A stretch of DNA of 8,952 bases from Trebonia sp. (GTDB lineage: Bacteria; Actinomycetota; Actinomycetes; Streptosporangiales; Streptosporangiaceae), in the NCBI GenBank assembly GCA_030043595.1, contig JASHXJ010000491.1, positions 1 through 8,952 on the forward strand. The letters run 5' to 3'. Each line of letters opens with the position of its first letter. Within the stretch, counting starts at the first letter, position 1. A program made the translations under genes and the position numbers. The notes below the pieces were generated by a model, which worked only from the letters and a program-made list of their open reading frames with translations, was not told where the DNA came from and made no database searches. Shown here piece after piece: positions 6,606-8,952 of this stretch.

Positions 6606-7047
6606 GTCGGCCCTCCCGTACGTCCCGCCGGCGGCCGTGCGGTCCGCCGGGCATACCTCCTGATAGGACCAGGTGTCCTGCCTAGCTGACATGACCTAGA
6701 TGATCAGTCCGGGCCATCCCTACATTTGGTACTACTAGAGTGCTCCCCCAGCCTAACAGGGGCGAAACCAAACATTGGGTAGATTCTTGTGGAATGAACG
6801 GTATGATTCATCCCGGCTGTTGGGATGGCTGGTACTACAGGGCGCGGACCTGCGAAAAGACCGCACGGCCCGCGACACGCCCGCGTTTGAAGATGGTCCT
6901 AGCCAAACCAGGCATCCAGTCTGCTAGGTTTAGGCCAACAGACCCTGCTATCCCGGCTATCCCAACTGCTGGTATCGACGGTGCGTGCGCTGTCACCGGA
7001 ACGGGTAGCTATCGGGTGCCTGCGACCAGGCGACGACGGGAGATGTT
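6606..7047. promoter_or_regulatory. 442-bp divergent intergenic region with reduced GC and repeated motifs
   Basis: This region separates the membrane protein gene (leftward) from the gntR gene (rightward) and must hold both promoters. By hand count, 6721-6840 is about 50% GC, far below the flanking genes. It contains TGGTACTAC twice (6727-6735 and 6830-6838). It also contains ATCCCGGCT twice (6810-6818 and 6950-6958), each followed at the same 18-nt offset by GCTGGTA. Other elements are an inverted repeat AGGAC-CAGGT-GTCCT (6665-6679) and a hairpin CATCCC / GGGATG (6809-6826). A TATGAT hexamer on the plus strand (6802-6807) resembles a -10 but has no well-spaced -35. These are plausible operators for the GntR protein, which commonly regulates its own divergent promoter. 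I see no convincing gene or known riboswitch. Confidence 0.5.
6902..6935 (+). other. Possible stem-loop in the gntR 5' leader
   Basis: GCCAAACC (6902-6909) can pair with GGTTTAGGC (6927-6935), giving 5 and 3 base pairs around one bulged A, with a 17-nt loop. If the gntR promoter lies upstream near 6802-6807, this would be in a long 5' untranslated leader. It matches no riboswitch class I recognise and may be chance. Confidence 0.2.
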
Positions 7048-7956
7048 GTGGCCGATCCTATTTACTGGACCATCGCCCAGGAACTGCGCGAGCAGATCGA
7101 GGGCGGCGACCTGGGCCCCGGCGACCAGCTGCCCACCGAGCTCGAGCTCAGGCGGACGTACAACGCGTCGCGGAACACGATCAGGGACGCGGTCAAGTGG
7201 CTCACCACCCGCGGTCTCGTCCAGACCAAGCCCGGTCAGGGCACGTTCGTGGCACAGCAGTTCAAGCCGTTCGTCACCACGCTGTCCGCCGACCGCGACA
7301 CCGGCCTCGGCGGCGGCGAGGGGTACGGCGCCTTCGCGGAGGTCTCGGAGCGCGGCCTGACGCCGTCGGCGTCGGTCCCGCGCGTCGAGGTCCTCATCGC
7401 GCCGAGCTACATCGCCGAGCGCCTGCGCATCGCCGAGGGGACCCAGGTCATCACGCGACGGCAGGAGCGCTTCATCAACAAGATGCCGTGGTCCGTGCAG
7501 ATCACCGCCTACCCGATGGAGCTCATCCAGAAGGGCGCCGTCGACCTGCTCATGGCTCAGGACATCCCCGGCGGCGCGGTGGCCTACCTGCAGCGGACGC
7601 TCGGCCTCGAGGAGGTCGGGCACCGGGACAGGATCCTCGTCCGCGCGCCGGGCCAGGACGAGGCGCGGTTCTTCAAGCTGCCCGACGACGGCCGGGTGTC
7701 GGTGGTCTCCGTGATCCGCACGGGTTACCGGGACAGCGACGAAGGCCCGATCCCGTTCCGCGCGACGTTCACCGTGTTCCCCGCGGACCGCAACCAGTTC
7801 GTCACGAACTCCGGCACGTTTCCCAGGGAGCTCGCCCGGGCGGCGAGCGACCAGTACTACACCGCGCCGACGGACGGCGAAGACGGTGAGCTGGACGGAC
7901 CCGACGGCGCGGCGGAAGCCGACGGGAGCCAGCCAGAAGACTCCGGCGCCGGCTGA
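7048..7956 (+). CDS. GntR family transcriptional regulator, HutC subfamily (winged helix plus UTRA domain)
   Basis: This is a DNA-binding one-component regulator of 302 residues. The N-terminal winged helix (about 1-69) shows the GntR signature: IYWTIAQELREQI, GDQLPTELELRRTYNASRNTIRDAVKWL, then the wing GLVQTKPGQGTFV. The C-terminal UTRA-like effector-binding domain (about 93-255) includes ITRRQERFINKMPWSVQ, GAVAYLQRTLGL and the closing TVFPADRNQFV. Residues 274-302 are a Gly/Asp/Glu-rich acidic tail with no fold. The start is the GTG at 7048, preceded by GGGAG at 5 nt. HutC-type regulators usually sense sugars, amino acids or related metabolites; no metabolic gene is adjacent, so the ligand cannot be guessed. 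Close relatives of this type are numerous in actinomycete genomes, which makes a local target uncertain. Autoregulation from the upstream divergent region is likely but inferred. The stop codon lies in the loop of a strong hairpin. Confidence 0.95.
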   Translation: MADPIYWTIAQELREQIEGGDLGPGDQLPTELELRRTYNASRNTIRDAVKWLTTRGLVQTKPGQGTFVAQQFKPFVTTLSADRDTGLGGGEGYGAFAEVSERGLTPSASVPRVEVLIAPSYIAERLRIAEGTQVITRRQERFINKMPWSVQITAYPMELIQKGAVDLLMAQDIPGGAVAYLQRTLGLEEVGHRDRILVRAPGQDEARFFKLPDDGRVSVVSVIRTGYRDSDEGPIPFRATFTVFPADRNQFVTNSGTFPRELARAASDQYYTAPTDGEDGELDGPDGAAEADGSQPEDSGAG

Positions 7957-7968
7957 CGCCGGCGCCGG
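7943..7968 (+). terminator. Hairpin overlapping the gntR stop codon
   Basis: A perfect 11-bp inverted repeat (CCGGCGCCGGC / GCCGGCGCCGG) has the loop TGAC, which contains the TGA stop of gntR. It has no T-tract. It may terminate the gntR transcript, stabilise its 3' end, or partly attenuate expression of the small ORF 80 nt downstream. Confidence 0.5.
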
Positions 7969-8026
7969 CGCCGGGCCACGGGATCAGCCGCGGCCCGGAT
8001 AACGCACTGCACGAAGGCCTGAAGTG

Positions 8027-8032
8027 AGGAGG
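8027..8032 (+). promoter_or_regulatory. Near-consensus Shine-Dalgarno sequence for the 21-codon ORF
   Basis: AGGAGG within GAGGAGGT lies 4 nt before the ATG at 8037. It is the strongest correctly placed ribosome binding site in the window and is the main reason for considering the short ORF real. Confidence 0.5.
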
Positions 8033-8036
8033 TCAC

Positions 8037-8102
8037 ATGGCCAAGCGGCATGAGCGCCCGTCGTTGCAGTATCGCTATGAGCATTACGACCCCATGGCGT
8101 GA
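8037..8102 (+). CDS. Possible 21-residue microprotein (hypothetical)
   Basis: The ATG at 8037 opens a 21-codon frame beginning MAKRHERPSL and ending YDPMA, closed by TGA. The peptide is polar, with basic residues at the N-terminus and a Tyr/His-rich second half (three Tyr, two His). It has no hydrophobic segment, no Cys, and no recognised motif. The coding evidence is the AGGAGG at 4 nt spacing. The position is 80 nt after gntR on the same strand, followed by a 77-nt tail and a perfect 14-bp hairpin at 8180-8213. It cannot be a leader peptide for a downstream gene, because the next gene (mnmA) is on the opposite strand. It could be a regulatory peptide, part of a small RNA, or a chance ORF with a fortuitous ribosome site. 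No function is proposed. Confidence 0.4.
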   Translation: MAKRHERPSLQYRYEHYDPMA

Positions 8103-8179
8103 CGATCTGTGGGGCATTTGCGGTATTTGCAACGTGACGCACGAAAGAGCATCCCGCACATATAGACCGGTATGAACGG

Positions 8180-8213
8180 CCGTCGGCGCCGCATGTGGCT
8201 GCGGCGCCGACGG
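8180..8213. terminator. Bidirectional hairpin terminator between the small ORF and mnmA
   Basis: A perfect 14-bp stem (CCGTCGGCGCCGCA / TGCGGCGCCGACGG) with a 6-nt loop TGTGGC is the strongest inverted repeat in the window. It is 32 nt beyond the mnmA stop and 77 nt beyond the small ORF, so it can serve both converging transcripts. There is no T-tract on either side. Confidence 0.8.
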
Positions 8214-8223
8214 TGAGCTTCGG

Positions 8224-8252
8224 GGACTCAGCGGACCTCGCGGACTCAGCGG
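8224..8252. repeat. 11-bp direct repeat duplicating the mnmA stop codon
   Basis: GGACTCAGCGG occurs at 8224-8234 and 8242-8252, 18 nt apart. On the minus strand each copy contains a TGA, and because the offset is a multiple of three the second TGA is in frame with mnmA as a backup stop. It looks like a small tandem duplication. Confidence 0.6.
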
Positions 8253-8952
8253 GTGGCCGAGATGGTGCCGCTGCCGAGCACGGTGTCGCCCCGGTAGAGC
8301 ACAGCCGCCTGGCCGGCGGCCACGGCACGCGCGGGCTCGTGCAGCCGGATCCGGATCTCGTCCCCCGCCACCGACGCCGTGCAGCGGTGCACCTCGCCGT
8401 GCGCCCGCAGCTGCACGTCGCACTCGACCGGCTCCCGCGGCGGCGGGCACCCGGTCCACACCGGGCGCCGCGCGGTGATCTCCCGCACCTCAAGGCCAGT
8501 CGCTGGCCCCACGGTGACCGTCCGGGTTACCGGCTCGATGCCGAGCACGTAGCGCGGCCTGCCGTCCGGGGCGGGCCGGTCCACCCGCAGTCCCTTGCGC
8601 TGCCCGACGGTGAACCCGTAGGCGCCGTCGTGCTCGCCAAGCACGGTCCCGCCGGAGTCCACGATCTGCCCCGGCGCCGGGCCGAGCCGCTGGGTGAGGA
8701 AACCGCGGGTGTCCCCGTCCGCGATAAAGCAGACATCGTGACTGTCGGGCTTGTCGGCGACCAGCAGGCCGCGCTGCCTGGCCTCCTCGCGGACCCGCGC
8801 CTTGGGCGTGTCGCCGAGCGGGAACATCGCATGCGCGATCTGCTCCCTGGTCAGCACCGCGAGCACGTAGGACTGGTCCTTGCCGTCGTCGGCGGCCCGC
8901 ATAAGCTGACCGTCGTCGCCGACCCGCGCGTAGTGCCCGGTGCACACCGCGT
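8246..8952 (-). CDS. mnmA: tRNA-specific 2-thiouridylase MnmA, C-terminal part, runs off the right edge
   Basis: MnmA installs the 2-thio group on uridine 34 of Lys, Glu and Gln tRNAs, using ATP and a persulfide relay. About 235 codons are visible, beginning just before CTGHYAR, the TGHYAR motif of the ATP-pyrophosphatase domain. GKDQSYVLAVLTREQ and FPLGDTPKARVREEA follow, then the second catalytic cysteine in DSHDVCFIADGD. The central domain contains GQIVDSGGTVLGEHDGAYGFTVGQRKGL. The C-terminal beta-barrel ends at VLGSGTISATR. The N-terminal SGGVDS P-loop and first catalytic cysteine are outside the window. In the same minus-strand block as the MetE-like gene and ligA, it is separated from them by the plus-strand gntR unit. 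Identification is secure. Confidence 0.97.
   Translation of the reverse strand, partial: AVCTGHYARVGDDGQLMRAADDGKDQSYVLAVLTREQIAHAMFPLGDTPKARVREEARQRGLLVADKPDSHDVCFIADGDTRGFLTQRLGPAPGQIVDSGGTVLGEHDGAYGFTVGQRKGLRVDRPAPDGRPRYVLGIEPVTRTVTVGPATGLEVREITARRPVWTGCPPPREPVECDVQLRAHGEVHRCTASVAGDEIRIRLHEPARAVAAGQAAVLYRGDTVLGSGTISATR

Noticed and set aside
6349..6654. Minus-strand 101-codon frame starting right after an AGGAGG
   Set aside because: The spacing of 1 nt between AGGAGG and ATG is too short. The translation is Arg/Gly-rich and lies out of frame with the membrane protein, which has its own well-spaced GGGAGG.
6740..7040. Riboswitch or other known structured RNA in the long gntR leader
   Set aside because: Only short isolated stems were found (for example 6902-6935), and none matched the conserved cores of classes I can recognise.
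6740..7360. 206-codon plus-strand frame through the intergenic region into gntR
   Set aside because: It has no ribosome site, overlaps gntR out of frame, and its second half is shadow sequence. An internal start at 6794 is also poorly supported, so I treat the region as non-coding.
7857..8459. Minus-strand 200-codon frame spanning the small ORF and mnmA end
   Set aside because: It reads mnmA out of frame and crosses the terminator hairpin. The composition is that of a high-GC shadow frame.

Overview
The window looks like chromosomal DNA from a high-GC actinobacterium. Coding regions are very GC-rich with G/C third positions, terminators are strong hairpins without U-tracts, and minus-strand genes follow the order mnmA - MetE-like protein - ligA - gatC - gatA, a familiar actinobacterial housekeeping arrangement. 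A secreted S53 (sedolisin) acid peptidase hints at a soil or acid-tolerant lifestyle, but that is inference.

Layout from left to right. The N-terminal 182 codons of gatA and the complete gatC lie on the minus strand at 1-855. A divergent promoter region of about 180 bp separates them from a complete S53 pro-peptidase gene on the plus strand (1037-3028). This gene converges on ligA (minus, 3029-5197) with no gap: the two stop codons abut, and two strong G/C hairpins lie inside the 3' end of the ligA frame. Upstream of ligA on the minus strand is a 320-residue cobalamin-independent methionine synthase-like protein (5272-6234). Next is a 90-residue single-pass membrane protein (6333-6605, minus) with its own hairpin terminator. 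A 442-bp divergent intergenic region follows; part of it is only about 50% GC and carries repeated short motifs. It separates the membrane protein gene from a HutC-type GntR/UTRA regulator (7048-7956, plus). Behind the regulator is a possible 21-codon small ORF with a near-perfect Shine-Dalgarno sequence (8037-8102). A perfect 14-bp hairpin then separates it from the C-terminal part of mnmA (minus, 8246 to the window edge).

Functionally, MnmA (tRNA 2-thiolation), GatCA (amidation of misacylated Glu-tRNA-Gln or Asp-tRNA-Asn) and LigA (NAD-dependent DNA ligase) are core information-processing enzymes. The S53 peptidase and the block of membrane protein, GntR regulator and small ORF look like later insertions into this backbone. 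Two minus-strand starts (gatC and the MetE-like gene) show the same TANNNT-7 nt-start geometry, which suggests leaderless transcripts.

I found no tRNA, rRNA, CRISPR array, transposase or attachment site. The nearest thing to an undescribed system is the divergent membrane protein/GntR/microprotein locus with its motif-rich intergenic region. The evidence for it being a functional unit is positional only.
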